From assembly GCF_021190955.1 (NCBI RefSeq), contig NZ_JAIOAO010000002.1:248001-312000 (forward strand): a stretch of 64,000 nt of DNA, read 5' to 3'. The translations under genes and the position numbers were made by a program. This DNA is from Parachryseolinea silvisoli (GTDB taxonomy: Bacteria > Bacteroidota > Bacteroidia > Cytophagales > Cyclobacteriaceae). The stretch's first letter is position 1, and the number at the start of each line of letters is the position of its first letter. Below the pieces are notes generated by a model. It did not search any database. It saw nothing but the letters and a program-made list of their open reading frames with translations, and was not told the DNA's origin. Of the stretch, positions 55,358-63,504 are shown in pieces.

Positions 55358-56332
55358 ATGAAAGCAGCCGTAATTTTTAAAAAAGGCGGAATGCCCCAAT
55401 ACACCGAAGATTCTCCGGAGCCTACTATTACCAATCACAACGAACAAGATATCCTATTTGTAAAGGCCGTTGCCATTAAGAACGTGGACAAATCACGCGC
55501 GAGTGGAGAACATTACTCTACTAAAGATCGTCAAGAACAAGCCATTGTGCCGGGTAGCGACGGTGTAGGGTTACTGGCAGACGGAACACGTGTTTATGCA
55601 CTGGGCATAACGGGCATGCTGGCGGAAAAGGCAGTCATTGACAAAAGTAAAATGATAAAGTTGCCCGATGGTATCGATGATGCCACGGCAGCAGCCCTTC
55701 CGAACGCCGTTGCCGGGTCGGCTATGGCGTTGCGATTTAGCGCGAACATGAAGGTTGGCGAAACGGTGCTGATCAACGGCGCCACCGGAGTTACCGGCCA
55801 GATGGCAGTACAGATTGCCCGGATTTATGGCGCGGGAAAGATTATTGTGACCGGCAGAAATGAGCAAGCGTTACAATCCTTAAAAGAACTCGGGGCAGAC
55901 CAATACCTGCTGACGACCAACGACGATGCATTTGTGACAGGGTTAAGAGAAATACATCAACATACGCCGATCGACATTGTTGTGGATTATTTGTGGGGAC
56001 ACACCGCCGCGCTCATTCTCGAAACATTAAAAGGTACCGGTGCTTTTACGCATCGAACGCGTTTTGTTTCGGTGGGATCTATGACGGGTGATACGATTCA
56101 GCTGTCTTCAGAGATTCTTCGAAGCGCTAATTTGCAGCTGTCAGGCTCCGGGTTGGGCAGTTGGACGAGGGATGAGATGAAGCAACTGATCAAAGAAATT
56201 ATTCCGGAGATGTTTCAGCTGGCCGCTGTGAAAAAACTAACAATGGATATAAGGCGCATGGATCTCAGCGACATTGAACGGATTTGGGATGCGGACCTGC
56301 CAGGCGGAGAAAGGTTAGTAGTCATCATATAA
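55358..56332 (+). CDS. zinc-type alcohol dehydrogenase/quinone oxidoreductase-like (MDR) protein
   Basis: The start MKAAVIFKKGGMPQYTEDS at 55358 gives 324 residues; the frame is open to 55268. The GroES-like half contains VPGSDGVGLLADG, and the Rossmann half has VLINGATGVTGQMAVQIARI and the adenine-site region IVTGRNEQALQSLKELGAD. Structural and catalytic zinc cysteines are absent, placing it with zinc-free quinone reductases. It is probably an NADPH-dependent enone or quinone reductase in the cytosol. Confidence 0.92.
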   Translation: MKAAVIFKKGGMPQYTEDSPEPTITNHNEQDILFVKAVAIKNVDKSRASGEHYSTKDRQEQAIVPGSDGVGLLADGTRVYALGITGMLAEKAVIDKSKMIKLPDGIDDATAAALPNAVAGSAMALRFSANMKVGETVLINGATGVTGQMAVQIARIYGAGKIIVTGRNEQALQSLKELGADQYLLTTNDDAFVTGLREIHQHTPIDIVVDYLWGHTAALILETLKGTGAFTHRTRFVSVGSMTGDTIQLSSEILRSANLQLSGSGLGSWTRDEMKQLIKEIIPEMFQLAAVKKLTMDIRRMDLSDIERIWDADLPGGERLVVII

Positions 56333-56465
56333 AATCAAGATTCAATAACCATATCTTCTACACATTCAGAAAGTTTCGGCTGTTTCAGCTCAAATACAAA
56401 AGCATCGCCTTCCTCAAGATCTAGGTAAAAGGCTCGGCTTACCTGAATCGATCCGTATTTCCTTT

Positions 56466-57278
56466 TCAAATAGCGCGAACTCTCTTTACAAGTTTTTCGC
56501 CTTTGTATTCATCACTCAAACCTAACCGTCTAAGGCCTATCTTCACATATTCTTCCTGCATCTCTATTCCTATAGTCCTTCGCTTTAGCGTCTTACCAAC
56601 AAAACTAGTGGTAAATGTCCCGGAAAATGGATCCAGAATCAAATCACCCTCATTGGAACTGGCCTTTATTATCCGGTCAAGCAGGGCGATTGGCTTTTGA
56701 GTAGGATGCTCCTCGTATTCATCCATGCGATACCTGACCCTTGGAAAATCCCATACATTACCAGGAACTTTCTCGGATTTATAAATCTGAGGGGGATTCT
56801 TGCGATAGTCAATAAGTTTTCTCTTCGCTCCGGTTTTTGCCTCGACTAAAATATCTTTTGAATTGAATGTATAGTTCTTATCATCTTTCACACAAAACAA
56901 AATCGGCTCATACATTGACCCAAAATAGTTTTTCGCCTGAACGCCTGAACTATCATAGTGCCACGCGATCCTTGACAATATTTTCATTTTGGATCGTAAA
57001 AAAATATCAAAAAAAGGCATGAACTGAGTCGATGTCATTACATAGAAACTCCCGTTTGGCTTCAATTTTCTAATACAGATTTCCAACCATTGATAGCACC
57101 AACTGACATACTCGTCATCGTTCTTCCACTTGTCTTTTAATCCATTGAAATTCTTACCGATATTATAGGGAGGATCGGCAAAGATCAGGTCTACAGTCTC
57201 ATCCTCCACTGCCGAGTCGAGGGCTAACAACGTATCCCCTTTTATTATTTTATGACTATTACTCCCCAGTATTTCCAT
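56466..57278 (-). CDS. beta-class DNA methyltransferase (orphan), possibly C-terminally frameshifted
   Basis: The 270-residue protein has motif IV FADPPYNIGKNF near residue 35 and the AdoMet motif LDPFSGTFTTSFVGKTL near 216. The order DPPY before FxG marks a beta-class N6-adenine or N4-cytosine methylase like M.HinfI/CcrM. The target-recognition part lies between them. After GEKLVK the frame stops at 56466, but another frame continues with RYLKRKYGSIQVSRAFYL to a TGA at 56336. Its composition is protein-like, so a one-base slip near 56484-56489 may have removed a C-terminal extension. No cognate restriction gene is seen. Confidence 0.88.
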   Translation of the reverse strand: MEILGSNSHKIIKGDTLLALDSAVEDETVDLIFADPPYNIGKNFNGLKDKWKNDDEYVSWCYQWLEICIRKLKPNGSFYVMTSTQFMPFFDIFLRSKMKILSRIAWHYDSSGVQAKNYFGSMYEPILFCVKDDKNYTFNSKDILVEAKTGAKRKLIDYRKNPPQIYKSEKVPGNVWDFPRVRYRMDEYEEHPTQKPIALLDRIIKASSNEGDLILDPFSGTFTTSFVGKTLKRRTIGIEMQEEYVKIGLRRLGLSDEYKGEKLVKRVRAI

Positions 57279-57359
57279 TACAGAAAATTAATGTGGTAAA
57301 TTAAAAAAAGCTTTAAAAGTAGAGCACCCAAGTAATGAAAAAATCGGCCATTCGAGGTT

Positions 57360-57704
57360 TCAACCGGCTCCAATTTCTCCGAACTTCTGTAGTACATACT
57401 GATGGGGTATTCTTTCTTGTTCCAAGCGATTTTGTCTGGAAGGTTTTTAAATATTGGTATAAAGCTTCTTCTTCCTCCGTTAAGTGCGACGGCGTATTTA
57501 TATGACTCTTCGTTCCGGCACAGCATAGAGAACATGTATCTGGAAACATACGCGTAAAACGGAAAGTATCTCAAAACCTTGCACGTCGATATCTCCCCAA
57601 TAGTATAAAGTAATATCCTTTAGCCAGAAAATCTGCTTTAAATCGTATAATGCATAGCCGCCTCCGAAAATAACAATTGTATCCCTGATTTGCGGAAGGA
57701 CCAA
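57360..57704 (-). pseudogene. jetD: JetD (Wadjet anti-plasmid system nuclease subunit) remnant with frameshifts
   Basis: Three consecutive minus-strand frames together encode the JetD C-terminal (DUF2220, Toprim-like) domain. Frame 1 (to about 57552) gives IVIFGGGYALYDL, FWLKDITLYYWGDIDVQGF and EILSVLR. Frame 2 (57549 to about 57430) gives MFPDTCSLC then HLTEEEEALYQYLKTF. Frame 3 (57428 to the stop at 57360-57362) gives RLEQERIPHQYVLQKFGEIG. The acidic YWGDID is the metal-binding heart of the family. The N-terminal domain is missing or unrecognisable. JetA, JetB and JetC are absent here. This is a dead fragment of a plasmid-restricting locus. Confidence 0.82.
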
Positions 57705-57911
57705 CTTGCAGCTGATGACGCTGCTTCTGCCTCAGAAATCGTCATCGGCTCGTGCGCAAGAAGCATGCTTACTAAATGACTTGTTATAGTCAAGTCATTT
57801 GACGCTCTGGCCGCCCTGATCTCCTTTCGAGTATACACTACCAGAAGACATCACAGGCGTTTTCACCAAATGTGGATTGGAGGCTTACGGAAGAACATCT
57901 CGATTCCTCTC

Positions 57912-57962
57912 CGGTCGTACAGGAATCGAACCTGCATTATCAAGAAATCTGATATCCTGACA
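57912..57962 (-). pseudogene. 3' half of a tRNA (tRNA remnant or attachment-site scar)
   Basis: On the minus strand a 5-bp stem with 7-nt loop (TATCA-GATTTCT-TGATA) is followed by a perfect-looking T-arm (GCAGG-TTCGATT-CCTGT) and an acceptor-like end ACGACCG. The loop lacks the expected U33, and neither a 5' acceptor strand nor a D-arm is found upstream. It is best read as a decayed or partial tRNA, as left by integration of a mobile element at a tRNA 3' end. Confidence 0.5.
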
Positions 57963-57974
57963 CACTCCTAACAG

Positions 57975-58430
57975 CTATTCATTAACCTCTTTCAAAATCT
58001 CCTCAACTAAAAGATCTGAGATTCTAAAATCAGTTTCACGAATTAAATCAATGACAGGCTTTAGCTGCGGAATCAGTCCATTTTTTTTTGCCCTCACTAA
58101 GATTCCCAGAGTGCCCGTAAATAGCAAACCAAGCTTCTTGGCCATTTTCCGTGCTTTGAGATCATCCAGGAGCAATAATGCATCAGCATAGTTCAGCGAC
58201 AACGCTATCGCACTTGCCTCTCCCGGATCGACAGAGGTTTCAAGTACCCTTTGATATTTCTTATCTACGGCTTCTTCTAACGCTATCCAAGCTGGCAATG
58301 GCTTTCCAAATTCCTCCGCGACCACTGGAGTCGTGACGACATTTTGATAAAGGCTTTTTAAAAGTTCTATCCTATCGATCTTATCAAGAATTATTAAACA
58401 ACTGGCGTCCGAGATAACAACGCTAGGCAT
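57975..58430 (-). CDS. DUF3368 PIN-like toxin
   Basis: The 151-residue protein begins VVISDASCLIILDKIDRIELL, with the first acidic residue of a PIN-like site. Further acidic residues lie in DPGEASAIALSLNYADALLLLDDLKAR, and the C-terminal part continues LFTGTLGILVRAKKNGLI. This is the DUF3368 family, a VapC-like RNase toxin type. Its start overlaps the end of the UPF0175 antitoxin gene by 8 bp, as in typical toxin-antitoxin operons. Confidence 0.9.
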   Translation of the reverse strand: MPSVVISDASCLIILDKIDRIELLKSLYQNVVTTPVVAEEFGKPLPAWIALEEAVDKKYQRVLETSVDPGEASAIALSLNYADALLLLDDLKARKMAKKLGLLFTGTLGILVRAKKNGLIPQLKPVIDLIRETDFRISDLLVEEILKEVNE

Positions 58431-58650
58431 TGGCGATATCAGATTTCAAATCATCGAGTGAATCACTAAATACTGAAACACCGTACTTGCCCAGCAACTC
58501 GATAAACCCACGTTTGGACAACCCTGTTAGCTCGGCCGCCTGTCCGGAAGATAATCTCCCGTCCTCATATAACTTTGACGCGATGATCATTGTTAAATCC
58601 ATATCGCTTATGACTACGCTATCTGGGATATTCAACTGTACTGTTCTCAT
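58423..58650 (-). CDS. UPF0175 family antitoxin
   Basis: The start MRTVQLNIPDS at 58650 gives 75 residues; an ATG at 58659 adds three. The pattern ASKLYEDGRLSSGQAAELTGLSKRGFIELLGKYGV is the helix-turn-helix of UPF0175 proteins, which pair with DUF3368 toxins. It probably represses its own operon as well as neutralising the toxin. Confidence 0.9.
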   Translation of the reverse strand: MRTVQLNIPDSVVISDMDLTMIIASKLYEDGRLSSGQAAELTGLSKRGFIELLGKYGVSVFSDSLDDLKSDIANA

Positions 58651-58708
58651 AAAATTCAATCTTAGCCCGACAATTAAAAATACGAAGTTCTAACACCCGT
58701 AAAACGAA

Positions 58709-58732
58709 AAAGGCAACATTTCTGTTGCCTTT
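58709..58732 (-). terminator. terminator of the tRNA-Met transcript
   Basis: AAAGGCAACA (58709-58718) pairs with TGTTGCCTTT (58723-58732). On the minus strand the stem is followed by TTTTTCGTTTT, just past the tRNA 3' end. Confidence 0.8.
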
Positions 58733-58737
58733 CCTTG

Positions 58738-58810
<73 letters not shown>

Positions 58811-58942
58811 ATGTATCTTTATAATGACTTATTTCTTTGAAAAGTTCGCCGGCTGCGAAAATTGATCTGAGTTTTTGCTCCTTTTTAGGGGTCTCTGTCA
58901 AATCGTTTGCAAAAGTAGACTTCTCACATATAAAAAACAAGT

Positions 58943-58950
58943 TACCTTTG
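58943..58950 (+). promoter_or_regulatory. TAnnTTTG promoter -7 element (TACCTTTG) for era
   Basis: TACCTTTG ends 11 bp before the era start codon, so the 5' leader would be very short. No -33 box is found at the usual spacing. Confidence 0.5.
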
Positions 58951-58961
58951 TAAAATCATTT

Positions 58962-59852
58962 ATGGCTGAATCATCAAATTTTAAGGCAGGCTTTGTCAGC
59001 ATCGTGGGTAAACCCAACGTGGGGAAGTCGTCGCTCATGAATAAACTCATGGGTGAGAACCTCTCAATCATCACTGCAAAAGCACAAACGACACGTCATC
59101 GCATCATGGGAATTCTGAATGGTGCCGATTTTCAGGTAGTTTATTCTGATACTCCGGGGATTCTCGAACCAAAATACTCTTTGCACGAGGCTATGATGAG
59201 CTATGTGAAGGTGTCATTGGAGGATGCCGATGCCATTTTGCTGGTCGTAGCGATAGAAGATGTTTATGAACCAGAGCTTTTTGAGCGATTCCTGCACATA
59301 AAGACACCTATTCTACTCGTATTAAACAAGATCGACTTGGCGAAGGGTTCGCAAGTGGACGATAAGGTTGCTTATTGGAAAAGCTCCCTGCCCAACCTGC
59401 GCGAGATCGTGACCGTATCGGCGCAGACCGGTAAACAAGTGGACACGTTGTTGCCGAAACTGCTGTCGTTGATGCCTGAGCACCCGGCGTACTTTCCGCA
59501 AGACGAATATACGGACCGCACCGAACGCTTCTTTGCGCAGGAGATCATTCGCGAGAAGATCTTCCTGAATTATGAGCAGGAGATACCGTATAGCACGGAG
59601 GTGAGCGTCACATCTTTTAAAGAAGAGCCTGATATCATCCGCATTGCTGCCACCATCTATGTTGAGCGCGACTCACAGAAGGGTATCATTATTGGGAAAG
59701 CGGGCAGCTCGCTGAAGAAAGTAGGCATGCAGGCGCGAAAGGATATGGAATCATTCTTCGCGAAAAAGATATTCCTCGAAACACACGTGAAGGTGGCCGA
59801 CAACTGGCGCAAGGAAAAGTTTAAGCTTCGGCAGTTTGGATACCTGGAATAA
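58962..59852 (+). CDS. era: GTPase Era
   Basis: The start MAESSNFKAGFVSIVG at 58962 gives 296 residues, the usual length. G1 GKPNVGKS, the switch region AKAQTTRHRI, G3 DTPGI and G4 LNKIDL are all intact. The C-terminal KH domain has the RNA-binding GKAGSSLKKVG. Era binds the 3' end of 16S rRNA and helps assemble the 30S subunit. It lies 35 bp before der on the same strand. Confidence 0.97.
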   Translation: MAESSNFKAGFVSIVGKPNVGKSSLMNKLMGENLSIITAKAQTTRHRIMGILNGADFQVVYSDTPGILEPKYSLHEAMMSYVKVSLEDADAILLVVAIEDVYEPELFERFLHIKTPILLVLNKIDLAKGSQVDDKVAYWKSSLPNLREIVTVSAQTGKQVDTLLPKLLSLMPEHPAYFPQDEYTDRTERFFAQEIIREKIFLNYEQEIPYSTEVSVTSFKEEPDIIRIAATIYVERDSQKGIIIGKAGSSLKKVGMQARKDMESFFAKKIFLETHVKVADNWRKEKFKLRQFGYLE

Positions 59853-59887
59853 TTAATGATCGAAATAGCACACACGGAAAAGACAAC

Positions 59888-61198
59888 ATGGCAAACATTG
59901 TAGCAATAGTAGGGAGGCCGAACGTCGGGAAGTCTACCTTTTTTAACAGGTTGGTAGAGAAACGCCAGGCCATTATGGATAACGAGCCGGGCGTGACCCG
60001 CGACCGCCATTATGGCTATGCCGAATGGATCGGTAAATTCTTCACGGTGATCGACACGGGCGGTTTTGTTACCGGCTCGGAAGATAAGTTTGAGTCAGAG
60101 ATACGCAAGCAGGTAAAGCTGGCGATCGACGAAGCGTCTGTTGTCATCTTTATGGTAGACTGCCGCGATGGTCTGACGGGTTTTGATAAAGAGTTTGCCA
60201 ACGTTCTGCGCGCCTCGAAGAAACCCATCTTTGTCGCCGCGAACAAAGCCGACACTCCCGACAAGTCGATCCTGGCTGCCGAGTTTTACGGATTGGGATT
60301 GGACAGTGAGATTTTTCCGATCTCTGCCGAGAACGGCGGGGGCACGGGCGAGCTGCTGGACGAAATCGTAAAAGTATTTCCGTCGGAAGGAACAGAAGAT
60401 CCCGAGGCGGGCATTCCTAAGATCACGATCGTGGGACGCCCCAACGTTGGGAAGTCGTCGTTCCTTAACGCACTGCTTGGTACCGAACGTACAATTGTAA
60501 CAGATGAAGCGGGTACGACCCGCGATGCGATCCATACCCGGTATAAACTCTTTGGTAAAGATTTTATCCTGGTTGACACGGCCGGGGTACGGAAAAAAGG
60601 GAAGGTAAAGGACGACGTCGAGTTTTACTCTGTATTGCGTTCATTGCGTGCATTGGAAGAAAGCGATGTTGTTATTATCGTAATCGATGCGGAGCGTGGT
60701 ATGGAGTCGCAGGATGTAAACCTTATCGCACTGGCACAACGGCAGGGCAAAGGCATGGTGATCATGGTCAATAAATGGGACCTGATCGAGAAGGACTCCA
60801 AGACGTCGGACAAGTTTAAGAAGGACATCCTGGAGAAGCTGGCGCCGATCGACTACATTCCGATCATTTTTGCCTCGGTTTTGGAAAAACAGCGGATTTT
60901 CCAGGTGGTAGAGAAGGCAGTCGAAGTGTTTGACAACAAGACAAAAAAGGTGCAAACCTCGAAGCTCAACGACATCATGTTACGTGAAATTGAGCACTAT
61001 CCGCCGCCGTCGATCAAGGGTAAGCTGATCCAGATTAAGTACATAACGCAGGTAAATGCACGGTTTCCATCGTTTGCATTCTTTTGTAACCTGCCGCAGT
61101 ATATCCAGGAGTCGTACCAGCGATACCTTGAAAATAAGATTCGCGAGCACTTTACATTTGAGGGGGTGCCGGTTCGACTGATCTTTCGCAAAAAATAA
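59888..61198 (+). CDS. der: GTPase Der (EngA)
   Basis: The 436-residue protein has two complete GTPase domains: GRPNVGKSTFF, DTGGFV and ANKADT; then GRPNVGKSSFL, DTAGVRKKG and VNKWDL. The C-terminal KH-like domain ends VRLIFRKK. Der acts in 50S ribosomal subunit assembly. It is probably co-transcribed with era. Confidence 0.98.
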   Translation: MANIVAIVGRPNVGKSTFFNRLVEKRQAIMDNEPGVTRDRHYGYAEWIGKFFTVIDTGGFVTGSEDKFESEIRKQVKLAIDEASVVIFMVDCRDGLTGFDKEFANVLRASKKPIFVAANKADTPDKSILAAEFYGLGLDSEIFPISAENGGGTGELLDEIVKVFPSEGTEDPEAGIPKITIVGRPNVGKSSFLNALLGTERTIVTDEAGTTRDAIHTRYKLFGKDFILVDTAGVRKKGKVKDDVEFYSVLRSLRALEESDVVIIVIDAERGMESQDVNLIALAQRQGKGMVIMVNKWDLIEKDSKTSDKFKKDILEKLAPIDYIPIIFASVLEKQRIFQVVEKAVEVFDNKTKKVQTSKLNDIMLREIEHYPPPSIKGKLIQIKYITQVNARFPSFAFFCNLPQYIQESYQRYLENKIREHFTFEGVPVRLIFRKK

Positions 61199-61212
61199 AT
61201 TTTATTACCCGC

Positions 61213-61245
61213 TTGAAATCGAACGAAAGAATCGTAGTATATTTG
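61213..61245 (+). promoter_or_regulatory. Bacteroidota-type promoter
   Basis: TTG at 61213-61215 and TATATTTG at 61238-61245 fit the -33/-7 consensus with a 22-bp spacer. The small lipoprotein gene starts 27 bp downstream. Confidence 0.6.
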
Positions 61246-61272
61246 CGCTAAATTTTTTAAAACCTGTAAACT

Positions 61273-61458
61273 ATGAAAAAATTTATCGCATTTGCAGCCG
61301 TTTGTGGCTTCGCACTGGCATTCGTTGCTTGTGGCAAGAAAGAAACTGCTGAGACGCACGCTGACACAACTGTAGTTGAAACTCCTGCACCTGTTGTAGC
61401 TGATACAACTGCTGCTGACACAACTGCAACTGACACTACTGCAGCTCCGGCTCACTAA
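61273..61458 (+). CDS. small Thr/Ala/Asp-rich lipoprotein, 61 aa
   Basis: A lipoprotein signal (FIAFAAVCGFALAFVAC) is followed by GKKETAE and then a low-complexity tail of ADTT/TDTT repeats. The mature protein is about 42 residues and disordered. It has its own promoter and a strong terminator (61484), so it may be abundantly expressed. Function unknown; short acidic-threonine lipoproteins of this kind are common in the phylum. Confidence 0.8.
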   Translation: MKKFIAFAAVCGFALAFVACGKKETAETHADTTVVETPAPVVADTTAADTTATDTTAAPAH

Positions 61459-61483
61459 TCAATCTGCAAAGATTGTTATCAAG

Positions 61484-61512
61484 AGGCTTTAGTTATCTAA
61501 AGCCTTTTTGCT
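61484..61512 (+). terminator. rho-independent terminator
   Basis: AGGCTTTAG (61484-61492) pairs with CTAAAGCCT (61497-61505), followed by TTTTGCTTTT. It lies just before the SprT-like start codon at 61518. Confidence 0.85.
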
Positions 61513-61517
61513 TTTAT

Positions 61518-62144
61518 ATGCGCCCAGACAAGGTATTACCCATATTACAGCAACACCTGCCCTCCTCTTCGGTGGAGTATTGTTTTGCTTTGTGGCAGGC
61601 AAGCCCGTTTGAGCTGAAGCTGACCAAAAGCCGGCAGACCAAGGTGGGTGATTTTACCAGTCGTAATACCCGCAGCCACCCCCGTATTACGCTGAACCAC
61701 GACCTGAATCCCTATACCTTCCTGGTAACGTATGTACATGAGGTTGCGCACCTGCGTGTTTACCTCAAGCATGGCGCCCGTGTTGACCCACACGGTGAGG
61801 AATGGAAGACGATGTTTACGGAATTGATGGTCCCCATGCTCTGGGAAACTGTGTTTCCGGAAGAAATCTTACATGTCCTAAGACGCCACATGATCAATCC
61901 AAAGGCCAGTTCGTTTGCCGACGCCGAGCTAACCCTGGCTCTACGCAAGTTTGACAAGGATGCCCACCGTTTCGCCACGCTGTCGGAGATCCCGGAAGGC
62001 AGCATCTTTAAGCTTCAAGACCGTTATTTTCAGAAAGGTAAGCTGCGCCGTACGCGGGTGGTCTGCCGCGAATTAAAGTCGAAGCGTGACTATCTGGTAC
62101 CGGCCGACGCCCAGGTGAGCGACGTTCAGTTCAGTCTTCTTTGA
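61518..62144 (+). CDS. SprT-like zinc metalloprotease-domain protein
   Basis: The start MRPDKVLPILQQHLP at 61518 gives 208 residues. The SprT-like core contains VTYVHEVAHLRVYLKHG with the HExxH motif, then DPHGEEWKTMF with the third ligand His. The C-terminal part has a basic beta-hairpin-like end (YFQKGKLRRTRVVCREL). SprT/Spartan relatives cleave proteins crosslinked to DNA, but the bacterial family is poorly studied. It overlaps the convergent gene by 19 bp. Confidence 0.9.
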   Translation: MRPDKVLPILQQHLPSSSVEYCFALWQASPFELKLTKSRQTKVGDFTSRNTRSHPRITLNHDLNPYTFLVTYVHEVAHLRVYLKHGARVDPHGEEWKTMFTELMVPMLWETVFPEEILHVLRRHMINPKASSFADAELTLALRKFDKDAHRFATLSEIPEGSIFKLQDRYFQKGKLRRTRVVCRELKSKRDYLVPADAQVSDVQFSLL

Positions 62145-62692
62145 ATGAAATTGCTAACCAGGTCGTAAAACACCGTGGGCAGCAAGGTACGCCAACGGTC
62201 TAGCTGAAGCGTGCCACCCATGTTGATATACTGGTCGATGTGATACTTCTGAAACTCGGTGCGCACAAACTCGGGAAAGTTTACGGCCGCGATCCATCCA
62301 TCGCCCACTTCTTCAAACCACTCTTCATAATACGAGTCGTCGGAGCCGTGGAAGTTCATGATGTTCTCGCCGATCAGGATAAACTTATTGATTCCCTCGT
62401 GGATGAGCACTTCGAGTATATTTCGCTTGAGCGTCATGATGTCGTTGTGCAGCGTGTCGTTCCACTCGCCGATAAACTCGATGACGCAGTAGCCGGCGTC
62501 GTAGTCGGCGTAGAGAATCTTGATGTATAACGTCTCGGAGCCGATGCCGTCCCAGGCGGGATCAATGTAGTAGCCGTAGATGGTTTCGGAGTAACGATCG
62601 AAGTTATACTCTTTGCCGTAGAAGGGCGAGCGCTCGTCTTCCGCTGGGTCGTAATATTTAAGCCAGTTGTAATAAGGTTCTATCTCGTGCAT
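62126..62692 (-). CDS. conserved Bacteroidota hypothetical protein, 188 aa
   Basis: The protein is acidic and rich in Tyr and Trp (HEIEPYYNWLKYYDPAEDE, ETIYGYYIDPAWDGIGSETL). A central ILEVLIHEGINKFILIGEN suggests an alpha/beta fold. There is no signal peptide. It lies directly downstream of murQ (1 bp gap), so it is probably made with it. I do not recognise a function. Confidence 0.78.
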   Translation of the reverse strand: MHEIEPYYNWLKYYDPAEDERSPFYGKEYNFDRYSETIYGYYIDPAWDGIGSETLYIKILYADYDAGYCVIEFIGEWNDTLHNDIMTLKRNILEVLIHEGINKFILIGENIMNFHGSDDSYYEEWFEEVGDGWIAAVNFPEFVRTEFQKYHIDQYINMGGTLQLDRWRTLLPTVFYDLVSNFIQRRLN

Positions 62693-62693
62693 G

Positions 62694-63497
62694 TCATTGT
62701 TGGCTATCGATAGCCTTTCTGACAGAACCGTGTTCGCGCAGCAGTTGTTCAGCCTTTTCGGTCGGGATGCCCAGCTCGTCTACGATCATGCGAACTGCTC
62801 TTTCCACCAGCTTGTGGTTGGTCAGCTGCATGTCTATCATTTTGTTGCCCCGTACGTGGCCGAGACGGATCATGACCGATGTCGTGATCATGTTCAGGGC
62901 CAGCTTTTGGGCTGTGCCCGACTTCATCCGTGTACTGCCTGTGAGGAATTCCGGCCCCACCACAATCTCAACGGGAAAGTCCGATTCGCGGGCTACGGCC
63001 GAGCCGGCATTACACACGATGCAGCCGGTCGCAATGCTGTGCTTCCGTGCTGTGGCCAGTCCCCCGATAACGTATGGTGTGCGGCCAGAGGCGGCAATGC
63101 CCACCAGTACATCGCGGGAGCTGATGTTATATTCCTGCAGATCTTTCCAGGCTTGTTCCGCGTCGTCCTCCGCGTTCTCTACTGCCCGGCGAATGGCTCT
63201 GTCACCACCGGCTATTATACCAATAACGTGCCCGTGCGGCACGCCAAAGGTGGGCGGGATCTCAGATGCATCGACCACGCCGAGGCGACCACTGGTGCCG
63301 GCGCCGATGTAGAACAGGCGGCCACCTGGCTGCATGCGCTCGACAATGGCGTTCACCAGGGCTTCTATTTGTGGGATGACCTTCTGTACGGCATGGGGCA
63401 CCGTCTGGTCTTCGCGGTTGATGTTTTCGAGCAGCTCACGCACGCTCATCTGTTCGAGATTGTCGTAGTCGGATGAGGATTCGGTGGTAGCTGCCAC
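62694..63497 (-). CDS. murQ: N-acetylmuramic acid 6-phosphate etherase
   Basis: The 267-residue SIS-domain protein has RLFYIGAGTSGRLGVVDASE, GIIAGGDRAIRRAVENAEDD, GIAASGRTPYVIGGL and GPEFLTGSTRMKSGTAQKL, all MurQ hallmarks. It cleaves the lactyl ether of MurNAc-6-phosphate to GlcNAc-6-phosphate and lactate during cell-wall recycling. The amino-sugar kinase gene ends 7 bp upstream, which supports one recycling operon. Confidence 0.97.
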   Translation of the reverse strand: MAATTESSSDYDNLEQMSVRELLENINREDQTVPHAVQKVIPQIEALVNAIVERMQPGGRLFYIGAGTSGRLGVVDASEIPPTFGVPHGHVIGIIAGGDRAIRRAVENAEDDAEQAWKDLQEYNISSRDVLVGIAASGRTPYVIGGLATARKHSIATGCIVCNAGSAVARESDFPVEIVVGPEFLTGSTRMKSGTAQKLALNMITTSVMIRLGHVRGNKMIDMQLTNHKLVERAVRMIVDELGIPTEKAEQLLREHGSVRKAIDSQQ

Positions 63498-63504
63498 GAG
63501 TATG

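Noticed and set aside
57638-57838. 66-codon frame (LVSMLLAHEPMTISEAEAA) as a separate gene
   Set aside because: It overlaps the JetD remnant and has no recognisable family or good start. It may be decayed sequence from the same lost gene.
56466-58650. A complete Wadjet or restriction-modification system
   Set aside because: Only a JetD fragment and a methylase are present. JetA, JetB, JetC and any endonuclease gene are not seen.
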